Positions 1 through 7,428 of a DNA stretch of 52,771 nt are shown piece after piece. How positions within the stretch are numbered: the first letter of the stretch is position 1; each line of letters starts with the position of its first letter. The translations under genes and the position numbers were made by a program. This DNA comes from a virus. The notes below the pieces were generated by a model. It had not been told where the DNA came from. It saw only the letters and a list, made by a program, of their open reading frames with translations, and did not search any database. The DNA is taken from IMG/VR virus record IMGVR_UViG_3300006810_000062, positions 1-52,771 of that record; one strand, given 5' to 3'.

Positions 1-1
1 A

Positions 2-598
2 CCTAAACTTAAATCTAATGACTACACAGGTAGATTTATAGATAAGAAGGGAGATGTTGCATACGATAGTGCTTCTGATTTCTTAGCTCATATGTTTGGT
101 ACTCCTAAGAAAAGAGCAATGCCTAAAAAATCTGCAAGAATATTCGGTGGTACAGGTGACAAACTAAAAAGAAAAGATGCAGATACTAAAGGTGCAGGTA
201 AGGGTGTAAAGTTTAAGGCATTTAAGTCAGGCACTAAGGATAAGACAATAGGTAAACCTATTTCATATAAAAAAGCTTTGGAGGATAAATATAAAAATAA
301 GTCAAAGATTTATGGAATGATATATACACCTACTGGTCAAAAATCTAAAAGAAAAAGAACTATGGTTGAAAAGATTTTTGGTGGAGGTCCTAATGAAAAC
401 TATAACAGAAAAATAAATGAAGCTAAAAAAGTAGGAAAAAAATTAGCAGGATATGAAATGTTTAAAGAGCATCCTGAATTAATGAAAAGAGCTAGAAAAG
501 AAGATACAACTAAAAAATCAGGTGGTAGTTTATCTTCTGATAAGTATGTAGCTAAACAAATTAGAGGTTGGGGTAAAGCTAGAAAACCTAAAGGATAA
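2..598 (+). CDS. C-terminal part of a basic phage protein (cut by the window edge)
   Basis: The frame is open from base 2, with no start at the left edge; the ATG at 92 is probably internal because coding-like sequence (ending ...DSASDFLAHMFG) precedes it. The visible 198 residues are very Lys/Gly-rich and end in a Gly-Gly-Ser segment followed by DKYVAKQIRGWGKAR, a tail type I associate with small marine phage proteins. Function unknown; a DNA-associated or minor virion role is a guess from charge and context. It very likely continues the frame open at 52223-52771 across the contig junction, giving about 381 residues in all. Confidence 0.8.
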   Translation, partial: PKLKSNDYTGRFIDKKGDVAYDSASDFLAHMFGTPKKRAMPKKSARIFGGTGDKLKRKDADTKGAGKGVKFKAFKSGTKDKTIGKPISYKKALEDKYKNKSKIYGMIYTPTGQKSKRKRTMVEKIFGGGPNENYNRKINEAKKVGKKLAGYEMFKEHPELMKRARKEDTTKKSGGSLSSDKYVAKQIRGWGKARKPKG

Positions 599-600
599 AA

Positions 601-705
601 ATGACTAAAGAAAAAAAATGTGATACTTGTGAGTGCTACGAATGTGATTGTGAAGAATGTAATTGTGATTGTCATGAAGAGGAGGTACAAGGAGTACCTA
701 TATAA
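601..705 (+). CDS. Cysteine-rich mini-protein (34 aa, 8 Cys)
   Basis: ATG at 601 starts two bases after the previous stop, and the TAA is followed directly by the next ATG (706). The 34-residue product has eight cysteines in residues 7-24 in the pattern C-x2-C-x-C-x2-C-x-C-x2-C-x-C-x-C, mixed with Asp/Glu, then a His. The spacing suggests metal binding like a metallothionein or a tiny zinc protein. No family is recognised. Tight packing between two genes supports translation; function is inference only. Confidence 0.6.
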   Translation: MTKEKKCDTCECYECDCEECNCDCHEEEVQGVPI

Positions 706-888
706 ATGATTGAGTTTGTGCTTGTGTTTATGATGGGATTAAGAGTAGTAGACCAGACACAAACTTTTCAAGATATTAATAGATGTTTATATTTTTCAGA
801 GAGATTACACAATCAACCTTCTATACCTCAAAAGGAAGGACCTAACCTACAGATAACTGCATACTGCAAACCTATAAGGAAAAAGTAA
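706..888 (+). CDS. small protein with hydrophobic N-terminus
   Basis: 60 residues. Residues 3-12 are hydrophobic (signal-like or a short membrane anchor), followed by a polar body with two widely spaced cysteines (NRCLYFSERL ... AYCKPI) and a basic end. It is arranged like the 72-aa protein at 42789-43007 (hydrophobic start, Cys-Tyr mid-segment, Tyr/Ala-Cys near the end), so the two may be distant paralogues. The stop overlaps the next start (TAATG). Function unknown; export or periplasmic action is possible. Confidence 0.7.
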   Translation: MIEFVLVFMMGLRVVDQTQTFQDINRCLYFSERLHNQPSIPQKEGPNLQITAYCKPIRKK

Positions 889-1421
889 TGGACCCAGTAA
901 CTATATCACTTGCAGTTGGAGTAGCATCTAAAGCATTTAGTGCAATTAAACAAGGTTTTGCTGTAGGCAGAGACTTAGAGCAGATGTCAGGAGACATTAG
1001 CAGATGGATGGGAGCAGTTTCAGATGTTGATAATGCAGAGAAACAAGCAAAAAATCCGGGAGTGTTTGGCAAAGTCTTTGGTAGTGGAAGTATTGAAACT
1101 ACTGCACTACAGGCTTATGCAGCCAAGAAGAAACTTGAGGAACAAAGATACGAACTCAAGATGTTTTTAAATATGACTCATGGACCACAAGCCTATGATG
1201 AACTTTTAGAAATGGAAGGTAAGATACGTAAACAAAGACAAGCTACTATTTATAAGCAACAGCAGATACGAAAGCAAATAGGTGAAGGTATAGGATGGTT
1301 ATTTCTTGTACTTGTAATAGGTGGATTTTTATTATTATTAACAAGTATATTTGTAAGTAAGGCAGAAGCATTTGCAGACACCCAACCTAAAACTTTTATT
1401 TTCAGAGAAGAACTAGAATGA
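888..1421 (+). CDS. hypothetical phage protein with one membrane segment
   Basis: 177 residues. It has an N-terminal helical region with small residues, a charged coiled-coil-like middle (about 80-130), then one strong transmembrane helix (about 137-157, LFLVLVIGGFLLLLTSIF) and a short tail. Similar proteins occur in marine podo- and myovirus genomes without assigned function. It starts on the A of the upstream stop and its own stop overlaps the next ATG (1418). A virion or ejection-related membrane role is possible but not shown. Confidence 0.85.
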   Translation: MDPVTISLAVGVASKAFSAIKQGFAVGRDLEQMSGDISRWMGAVSDVDNAEKQAKNPGVFGKVFGSGSIETTALQAYAAKKKLEEQRYELKMFLNMTHGPQAYDELLEMEGKIRKQRQATIYKQQQIRKQIGEGIGWLFLVLVIGGFLLLLTSIFVSKAEAFADTQPKTFIFREELE

Positions 1422-1525
1422 CACCATGTAGAGGTATATGTAAATTAGTAAATGATGTATGTGTAGGGTGTTATAGAACTATAGAACAAATAAAAGAAGC
1501 TTATAAAGTATTACCTAAAAATTAA
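1418..1525 (+). CDS. DUF1289-like mini-protein (35 aa)
   Basis: ATG at 1418 overlaps the preceding TGA (ATGA). The product has the DUF1289 signature in miniature: PCRGICKL, a short turn, then CVGCYRTIEQI, i.e. four cysteines C-x3-C ... C-x2-C followed by Arg-Thr. DUF1289 proteins are short bacterial cysteine proteins presumed to bind metal; the role is unknown. At 35 residues it is about the minimal motif. Confidence is moderate because the ORF is short, but the motif is specific. Confidence 0.7.
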   Translation: MTPCRGICKLVNDVCVGCYRTIEQIKEAYKVLPKN

Positions 1526-1570
1526 AATGATTTGTAAGTAATTACTATGTTTGGTATAATAGGAACTAAT

Positions 1571-1909
1571 ATGACATTATATAAAAGAATACCATCTGGA
1601 GGAATTGAATATCGTGGCAAGAAATTTGCAGGATTTAATAAACCTAAAAAATCTGATAGACCCGGTAAAAAAGGTATGGTCTTGGCTAAAGAAGGAGATA
1701 AGGTTAAGCTTATTCATTTTGGAGATTCGTCTATGGGTCATAACTACTCTCCTACAGCTAGAGCAAGTTTTAAAGCTCGTCATGGAAAAAATATTGCTAA
1801 AGGAAAAATGTCTGCAGCTTATTGGGCAAATAAAAAATTATGGACTGCAGGAGGTAGCAAAAAGTCTCCTCCAAAAAATCAAAAACATAAAAAATTGGGT
1901 AGTGCATAA
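1571..1909 (+). CDS. small basic phage protein (Gly/Lys-rich)
   Basis: 112 residues from the ATG at 1571, preceded by AGGA six bases upstream; an earlier ATG at 1547 would add eight residues but lacks a ribosome site. The protein is basic, with a conserved-looking core (KKGMVLAKEGDKVKLIHFGD ... YSPTARASFKARHG ... AYWANKKLW) that I associate with widespread phage proteins of unknown function. It contains a Pro-Gly encoded CCC-GGT. Probably a minor virion or DNA-associated protein; unproven. Confidence 0.85.
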   Translation: MTLYKRIPSGGIEYRGKKFAGFNKPKKSDRPGKKGMVLAKEGDKVKLIHFGDSSMGHNYSPTARASFKARHGKNIAKGKMSAAYWANKKLWTAGGSKKSPPKNQKHKKLGSA

Positions 1910-2058
1910 TGTCTATTACAAGAGCAAGCATAAGATTTCAAGTTACCAAACCAAACAAAAAAATAAAAAAAATCAACTTGAACTCTTTGAAGAAAAAAAA
2001 GCAACTGAAAATTGGTATAGGTGGCTCTATAAAAACAAATAAAAGAGGTAGAGCATAA
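1909..2058 (+). CDS. small basic protein (49 aa)
   Basis: ATG at 1909 sits on the A of the previous TAA, and its own TAA overlaps the ATG at 2058, so it fills the gap between two genes exactly. The 49-residue product is about one third Lys/Arg and ends with GIGGSIKTNKRGRA, a Gly-Gly-Ser/basic tail like those of the proteins at 2-598 and 52004-52213. Function unknown. Confidence 0.6.
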   Translation: MSITRASIRFQVTKPNKKIKKINLNSLKKKKQLKIGIGGSIKTNKRGRA

Positions 2059-2732
2059 TGAGTACATCAGGTACATATACATTTTCTATGGACATAGATG
2101 AAGTAATTCAAGAAGCTTCTGAAATGATTGGTGGAGAACAGACATTAGGACATGAGCCTAAATCAGCAAGACGTTCCATAAATTTATTATTACAAGATTG
2201 GCAGAATAGAGGAGTCATGCTTTGGACAGCAGAAACTTCTGTATTTGATGTATCAGTTAGTACAACAGCATATGACTTAGCTAGTTCTAGTATAGATATT
2301 TTAGAAGCAGTTGTCAATAGAGATGATACAGATATACAACTAGAACGTATATCAATGCAAGAATATTTAAAAATACCTTCTAAAGGACAGACAGGTAGAC
2401 CAACTCAATTTGCTGTTAGAAATGGTAGGGATAATCCTACTGTATATCTATGGCCCATTCCTGAAAACTCTACAGATAAAGTTAAAGTTGAATTAATTAG
2501 ATACATACAAGATGTAAATAAATCAGCAGTACAAACAGCAGACATATCTAGAAAATTTTTACCTTGTCTTACAGCAGGTCTAGCTTATCATATGGGATTA
2601 AAAAGACCGGGAGTAGACTTAGCACGTATTAATTTAATTAAAGCAGAGTATGAAGAAAGATTAAGCAGAGCTTTAGATGAAGATAGAGAAAGAGTTAGTT
2701 TATATTTAAGACCTAAGTTAAATATTTATTAA
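2058..2732 (+). CDS. head-tail adaptor / tail tubular protein A-like
   Basis: 224 residues. Helical N-terminus (DIDEVIQEASEMIGGEQTLG), a segment for interface packing (RRSINLLLQDWQNRG), a beta-rich middle with TGRPTQFAVRNG and VYLWPIPE, then a C-terminal helix. This arrangement is that of podoviral connector proteins (T7 gp11, P22 gp4 type) that join portal to tail. A second protein with the same layout is encoded at 51349-52002, so this phage seems to use two stacked adaptors. It heads the tail gene run. Confidence 0.8.
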   Translation: MSTSGTYTFSMDIDEVIQEASEMIGGEQTLGHEPKSARRSINLLLQDWQNRGVMLWTAETSVFDVSVSTTAYDLASSSIDILEAVVNRDDTDIQLERISMQEYLKIPSKGQTGRPTQFAVRNGRDNPTVYLWPIPENSTDKVKVELIRYIQDVNKSAVQTADISRKFLPCLTAGLAYHMGLKRPGVDLARINLIKAEYEERLSRALDEDRERVSLYLRPKLNIY

Positions 2733-2977
2733 TGGTAAACAGAAATAAAATTTATGGTATATGTGACGTTTGTGGTTTTAGATATAATTTAAGTGAGCTA
2801 GTTAAAAATAGTTTTGGATTAATGGTATGTCCAACTGATAACGATGGAAGATACGATTTAAAAAATCATCCTCAAAATAAAACTAAAGGTGGGGTTGATA
2901 GTGAAAATGTTAAGTTTCATAGACGATCACCAATGCCACCAACAAATGTGACTGTTACAGATTGGTTACCTAATTAA
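2732..2977 (+). CDS. small zinc-ribbon-like protein, copy 1
   Basis: 81 residues. Contains CDVCGFRYNLSEL then MVCPTDNDGRYDLKNHPQN: a C-x2-C pair plus a later Cys, a knuckle likely to bind zinc with a fourth non-Cys ligand. It is a paralogue of the next gene, sharing the CDVCGF, VCP-[DE] and DLKNHPQN blocks. Starts on the previous TAA and ends on the next ATG. Similar proteins lie beside tail genes in marine phages; role unknown. Confidence 0.8.
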   Translation: MVNRNKIYGICDVCGFRYNLSELVKNSFGLMVCPTDNDGRYDLKNHPQNKTKGGVDSENVKFHRRSPMPPTNVTVTDWLPN

Positions 2978-3255
2978 TGGCAAGAGCAAAAAATTTAATA
3001 GTTGAATGTGACGTTTGTGGGTTTGAATATAAACGACCTTCTATGAAATTAAATAGCTATGGAATGTTAGTTTGCCCTGAAGACTATGAAGGACAGTATG
3101 ATTTAAAAAATCATCCTCAAAATAGATCACCTGTTTTACGTGAAACAAATTTTATTAGAGATGTAAGACCTGAAAATAATAATGACAGAAATGTATTATG
3201 GGAAAATGCTTCTACTAATTGGGAAGACACTAATAATTATTGGAATACAATATGA
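2977..3255 (+). CDS. small zinc-ribbon-like protein, copy 2
   Basis: 92 residues, tandem paralogue of 2732-2977: CDVCGFEYKRPSMKLNSYG, LVCPEDYEG and DLKNHPQNRS are shared, while the C-terminal 40 residues (Asn/Trp-rich) differ. The stop TGA overlaps the ATG of the fibre gene at 3252 (ATGA), so it is translationally coupled to it. Probably a tail- or fibre-associated structural protein; metal binding is inferred from the C-x2-C pair. Confidence 0.8.
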   Translation: MARAKNLIVECDVCGFEYKRPSMKLNSYGMLVCPEDYEGQYDLKNHPQNRSPVLRETNFIRDVRPENNNDRNVLWENASTNWEDTNNYWNTI

Positions 3256-4922
3256 CAACTTTTACTGGTAAGACCATTGCTAATACCTATAAAGATTTAT
3301 TACAAATAAGTAATAATAATGCAGGTATAGATACGACTCTAAGAAATATTTCTGATGGGGAAGGAACTTCTTCACCTTTACAATTATCAAATGATACCAT
3401 TAATTTAACAGGTACAATAAAACTTCAAGGTACAACTCTTACAGCTAATGTATCAGCTTTAAATAATATGGCTGACATTACAGGAGCTACAGGTTTAATA
3501 GCTGTTAATAGTGGAACAGCTTATGGTAGAACAATAGTTGTTACAGAACCTTTAAGTATAGGTAATGCTAATGGAACAGCAGGTAATCCTACAATAGGTT
3601 TAGCTACAACTGGAATAACATCAGCTACTTATGGACCTTTAGGTAAGTTTAATATAGATGGATATGGCAGAGTTATAAGTGTTAGTGTAGCTACTACAGT
3701 ATCAGCTAACTCTTTTATTGGTGGTGTATTTGATGGTTCTTCTTTAACAATAGAAAATAATACTACAATAGGTAATGATTTAATTGTAAAAGGTTCTACT
3801 AACATGAAAGCTGTTAGTGCTACTGATATTACTTTTAATAATGGAACAGCTACAACAAAAATAACATCACCTATTGTTACTGCTACTACAATTAATACAA
3901 CTAATTTAAATGTTGCAGTGGCTAGTATAACTGATTTAACTGCTGCTAATTTAACATTTACTGCTGCATCTATAGCTGAATTAAATGCAACTAACTTTTT
4001 TGCTGTAAGTGCTAATGCAACTAGATTATTTAAAAATGGAGCAGACGTAGCTACAAGTGCTACTGTTGCTGCTTTATCAACCACTATGGCTACTAGCATA
4101 GGAAACAGAACATCAGCTATTACAGCTTTATCAGCTACTATGGCTACAAGTATTGCTAATAGAACAACTGCTATAGCAACTAACGTAGCTGCCATAACAT
4201 CTATTAATACAGTTGTAACAAATTTATCAGCTACTATGGCTACAAGCATAGCTAATCGTACAGCAGCTATAACTTCTATAAATGCTATCATAGGTGATGG
4301 AGGTAACTATGCTACATCAGCAGAGCTTCATGCAGTATCTGTATTAACTAAAACAAATTTAAATGCCATAACATCTATAAATACAGTAGTGGGTAATCTA
4401 TCAGCTACTATGGCAACTTCAATAGCTAATAGAACAACTGCTATAGCAACAAATACTGCAGCTATAACATCTATTAATACAGTAGTAGCAGGAGTATCTG
4501 TATTAACAAAAACAAATCTAGATGCTATTACAAGTATTAATACAGTAGTAGCAGGAGTATCAGCATTAACTAAAACTAACTTAGATGCTGTAACAAGTAT
4601 TAATACAGTTGTTACTAATCTTTCAGCTACTATGGCAACTAGTATATCTAACAGAACAGCAGCTATAACATCTATAAATACAGTTGTTACAAACTTATCA
4701 GCTACTATGGCTACAAGTATTAACAATCGAACTACAGCTATAGCAACTAACACAGCAGCCATAACAAGTATTAACACAGTTGTTGCAGCAGTTTCTGTAT
4801 TAACAAAAACTAACTTAGATGCTGTAACAAGTATTAATACAGTTGTAGGTAATTTATCTGCAACAATGGCAACATCTATTGCTAATAACTCACCTATACC
4901 ATTTGCTATTGCATTAGGTTAA
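3252..4922 (+). CDS. repeat-rich tail fibre
   Basis: 556 residues from the ATG at 3252 (MTTFTGKTIANTYKDLLQ), preferred over 3240 because it overlaps the upstream stop. Residues 1-270 are a Ser/Thr/Ala-rich beta-type fibre. From about 275 to the end there are degenerate tandem repeats built on LSATMATSI[AS]NRT and KTNL[DN]A[IV]TSINTVV, typical of trimeric coiled shafts. The end is abrupt, with only a short PIPFAIALG tip. Probably the shaft of a tail or side fibre. Codon use is as in neighbours. Confidence 0.85.
   Translation: MTTFTGKTIANTYKDLLQISNNNAGIDTTLRNISDGEGTSSPLQLSNDTINLTGTIKLQGTTLTANVSALNNMADITGATGLIAVNSGTAYGRTIVVTEPLSIGNANGTAGNPTIGLATTGITSATYGPLGKFNIDGYGRVISVSVATTVSANSFIGGVFDGSSLTIENNTTIGNDLIVKGSTNMKAVSATDITFNNGTATTKITSPIVTATTINTTNLNVAVASITDLTAANLTFTAASIAELNATNFFAVSANATRLFKNGADVATSATVAALSTTMATSIGNRTSAITALSATMATSIANRTTAIATNVAAITSINTVVTNLSATMATSIANRTAAITSINAIIGDGGNYATSAELHAVSVLTKTNLNAITSINTVVGNLSATMATSIANRTTAIATNTAAITSINTVVAGVSVLTKTNLDAITSINTVVAGVSALTKTNLDAVTSINTVVTNLSATMATSISNRTAAITSINTVVTNLSATMATSINNRTTAIATNTAAITSINTVVAAVSVLTKTNLDAVTSINTVVGNLSATMATSIANNSPIPFAIALG
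4075..4895 (+). repeat. degenerate tandem repeats inside the fibre gene
   Basis: The DNA encodes eight LS[AT]TMATSI units and several KTNLxA[IV]TSINTVV units in varying order and spacing. Repeats are similar but not identical at DNA level (ACA/ACT, GCT/GCA swaps), so they have diverged synonymously while the protein pattern is kept. Such arrays can change length by recombination. Confidence 0.8.
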
Positions 4923-4937
4923 GTTATACAGTATAAT
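4909..4937 (+). promoter_or_regulatory. putative sigma70-type promoter (TTGCAT-17-TATAAT)
   Basis: TTGCAT at 4909-4914, a 17-base spacer, and a perfect TATAAT at 4932-4937, ending 23 bases before the ATG at 4961. The same hexamer pair with the same spacing occurs at 50985-51013. Likely drives the fibre genes downstream. The -35 box lies inside the end of the upstream coding sequence. Confidence 0.5.
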
Positions 4938-4960
4938 ATATTAAGAAATAAGGGAATATT

Positions 4961-5296
4961 ATGGCAAATAATTTTAAGGTATCAGTAGTAGCAGGAGTAG
5001 GTACATCACCTGTGCAAGCTTATCTTTGTCCTGCAAGTCGAGAAACTACAATAATAGGTTTAAGTTTAGCAAATATATCAACATCACAAATAACTGTTGA
5101 TGCAGTATTAAGTATAGGTGATGCAGGAAATGGTGTAGCAAGATTAATTAAAGCTGCTCCTATACCTGTTGGTTCAAGTTTAATTGTAGTTGGAGGAGAT
5201 CAAAAATTAGTTTTAAATGATGCAGATCATGTAATGATTACATCAAGTTTAGCTAGTTCAGTAGATGTGGTTACGAGTTATTTGGAGATTTCTTAA
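4961..5296 (+). CDS. small structural protein of the tail/fibre cluster
   Basis: 111 residues with a clear AGGGA ribosome site. The sequence is beta-rich (VSVVAGVGTSPVQAYLCPASRET ... LSLANISTSQITVDAVLS ... GDQKLVLNDADHVMITSS) and of a type often found among marine phage structural genes. No enzyme motif. It precedes a large fibre gene with a one-base TAATG overlap, suggesting a fibre base or attachment component; the exact role is unknown. Confidence 0.8.
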   Translation: MANNFKVSVVAGVGTSPVQAYLCPASRETTIIGLSLANISTSQITVDAVLSIGDAGNGVARLIKAAPIPVGSSLIVVGGDQKLVLNDADHVMITSSLASSVDVVTSYLEIS

Positions 5297-6513
5297 TGGC
5301 TTTTTTAGGTAATCAACCTGCAGCTCAATTTACAACTATACCTACTGTTCAAAGATTTAATGGCACTGGATCAGCTACTGAATTTACATTAGATAGAACT
5401 GTAGCTAGTGTTCAATCTATAATGGTTTCAGTAGATGGTGTTATTCAAGATACATCTTCTTATACTATTCCTGATGGAGTTACTCTTACTTTTAGTTCTG
5501 CTCCTAGTTCAGGAACAGGAAATATATTTATAAATTATTTAGGTTTAGTTTTAGGTACAGTTACTCATCCTTCAACAAGTTCTTTAAGTGCAACAAGTGG
5601 TACGTTTAGTACAACTCTTGCTGTAACAGGAGAAACCACACTAGCCACTCATCTTAACATGGGTGATAGTGACATTATAAAACTTGGTGATGGTGCTGAC
5701 TTACAGATTTTCCACGATGGTAGTAATAGTTATATAAAAGATGTAGGAACTGGAAACTTAATTCTTGCTTGTCAAGATTTTTCACTCACGAATCCAGCTG
5801 TTGGTGAGAATATGATAACTGCTGTTGTAGATGGTGCAGTAACACTTTATTACGACAATAGTGCTAAGATTGCCACGACTTCAACTGGTGTTACATCAAC
5901 AGGAACTTATGTTGGAACATCAGCAGGATCAGCTTCTGCACCAAACTTTGCAATAACATCTGGTGCTTTAGGTGCTAATGGAATGTTTGTACCTTCTGCA
6001 AATACACTTGGTTTTGGCTCTGGTGGTACAGAACGTATGAGAATACACTCTAACGGAGTTGTATCTGCTTCAGCAGGGGTTGCTCTAGGTGTAGGCACAG
6101 CAAATACTTCATCAAATGTTCTTAACGATTATGAGCAAGGAACTTGGACTGCAACTTTAACAGGAAGTACATCAAACCCATCTACAGCAGTTACAGTAGT
6201 AGGAACATATACAAAAATAGGCAATATGTGTTATGCACAATTTCAATTAAGTAATGTAAATAGCACAGGTGCTGCAGGAGGAGCAAGAATTACTGGATTA
6301 CCTTTTACAGCTAGTGGTTCTCAAGCAACTGGAAACGTAATGACTTATGTACGTTTTACATTGGGTACTGGTTCTACAAATATATCTCCATATGTTTCAG
6401 GAACACAAATAGCTTTTTATCAATCAACTTCTAATGGTGGTTGGAGTGAGATAACACATAATGCTGGAACTGGTGCTTATCTATCAGCATCTGTATTTTA
6501 CAAAACTACTTAG
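5296..6513 (+). CDS. tail fibre protein
   Basis: 405 residues. N-terminal attachment-like domain (about 1-100, ending in a Gly/Thr-rich beta segment), then a shaft containing GETTLATHLNMGDSDIIKLG and ADLQIFHDGSNSYI at about 112-150, which recurs in the fibre at 10374. A C-terminal module begins around NDYEQGTWTATLTG (about 275), seen in many phage fibre tips, and ends in a beta-rich adhesin-like domain. Probable receptor-binding fibre. Confidence 0.85.
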   Translation: MAFLGNQPAAQFTTIPTVQRFNGTGSATEFTLDRTVASVQSIMVSVDGVIQDTSSYTIPDGVTLTFSSAPSSGTGNIFINYLGLVLGTVTHPSTSSLSATSGTFSTTLAVTGETTLATHLNMGDSDIIKLGDGADLQIFHDGSNSYIKDVGTGNLILACQDFSLTNPAVGENMITAVVDGAVTLYYDNSAKIATTSTGVTSTGTYVGTSAGSASAPNFAITSGALGANGMFVPSANTLGFGSGGTERMRIHSNGVVSASAGVALGVGTANTSSNVLNDYEQGTWTATLTGSTSNPSTAVTVVGTYTKIGNMCYAQFQLSNVNSTGAAGGARITGLPFTASGSQATGNVMTYVRFTLGTGSTNISPYVSGTQIAFYQSTSNGGWSEITHNAGTGAYLSASVFYKTT

Positions 6514-6522
6514 GAGTTAAAA

Positions 6523-6816
6523 ATGGCAATAACAAAAACAACAGAAATAGCAAAAGTAGAAGTAGTCCAAAATTGGGTTATACAAGTAGCAATAGACACA
6601 GTTATTTTAGAAGATGATGTGGAAATATCAAGGTCAAGACATAGAACTAGTATAGTTCCTTTTTCTTCTTTAGTTGATGCAGATGGAGTATGGACACATA
6701 CAGCTACAGATATAAGTAATGAAGAAGCAAGTGTACAAGCAGTAGCAAATGCTATATGGACTGATGCAGTTAAAAATAATTATAAAGTATGGGCAGAAGC
6801 TCAAGGGATTATATAG
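6523..6816 (+). CDS. small fibre-associated protein
   Basis: 97 residues with a strong ribosome site (AGGAG upstream). The sequence has beta strands (VVQNWVIQVAIDTVILEDDVEISRS is the core) and a helical C-terminus with Trp. It lies between two fibre genes; proteins of this size here are often fibre assembly chaperones or joints. No specific family recognised. Confidence 0.75.
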   Translation: MAITKTTEIAKVEVVQNWVIQVAIDTVILEDDVEISRSRHRTSIVPFSSLVDADGVWTHTATDISNEEASVQAVANAIWTDAVKNNYKVWAEAQGII

Positions 6817-7428
6817 ATGGCACTTACTAAAGTAGGTAAAGAAGGTATTATAGGTATCTCAAATTCTTCTGATACTAGTGCTAATAGAATGGTTATAACT
6901 GATTCTGGTTACATATTAATTGGAAATATTACAGCACTACCAAGTTCTTCTGTGTCAGGTTTTAGTTTTTCACCAAGTATAACAAGTGTTAATGCTCATC
7001 TATCTTCAGCAGGAAGTTCAACTTCTTCTGTTGCACACATTAATTTTTTAAATGGTAATGGACCAGTTGGGAATATTGTTACTAGTGGAGGTGGCACTTC
7101 TTTTGGTACATCTTCTGATTACAGATTAAAAGAAAATGTTAATTATAATTTTGATGCAACTACAAGATTAAAACAACTTAAACCTTCAAGATTTAACTTT
7201 AAAGCAGATGCAGATACTACAGTAGATGGTTTTTTAGCACATGAAGTTTCAAACATTGTACCAGAAGCTATTATTGGTGAAAAAGATGCCGTAGATGATG
7301 ACGGAAATGCAGTTATGCAGAGTATAGATCAATCTAAACTAGTACCTCTACTAGTAAAAACCATACAAGAACAGCAAGCTACAATAGAATCATTAACAGC
7401 TAGAATTACAGCATTGGAAAATAACTAA
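6817..7428 (+). CDS. short fibre tip with S74 intramolecular chaperone
   Basis: 203 residues. About residues 100-203 form a Peptidase_S74 (intramolecular chaperone auto-processing) domain: SDYRLKENV with the catalytic Ser100 and Lys105 dyad, then RLKQLKPSRFNF, FLAHEV, and a C-terminal coiled coil (LLVKTIQEQQATIESLTARI). Such domains trimerise fibres and then cut themselves off. Only 99 residues precede it, so the mature product would be very short. Starts right after the preceding TAG. Confidence 0.9.
   Translation: MALTKVGKEGIIGISNSSDTSANRMVITDSGYILIGNITALPSSSVSGFSFSPSITSVNAHLSSAGSSTSSVAHINFLNGNGPVGNIVTSGGGTSFGTSSDYRLKENVNYNFDATTRLKQLKPSRFNFKADADTTVDGFLAHEVSNIVPEAIIGEKDAVDDDGNAVMQSIDQSKLVPLLVKTIQEQQATIESLTARITALENN

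Noticed and set aside
1605-2042. 145-aa plus-strand frame overlapping the small basic genes
   Set aside because: It overlaps two tightly packed frames with better starts (1571, 1909), has no ribosome site and has no recognisable features.
3629-4777. Long minus-strand frames (220 and 149 aa) opposite the repeat fibre
   Set aside because: They are Val/Ala/Ile-rich mirror translations of the Thr/Ala/Asn repeats, without ribosome sites, and antisense to a clear fibre gene.
4075-4895. CRISPR-like array
   Set aside because: The repeats are coding, degenerate and without regular spacers; no cas genes are present.
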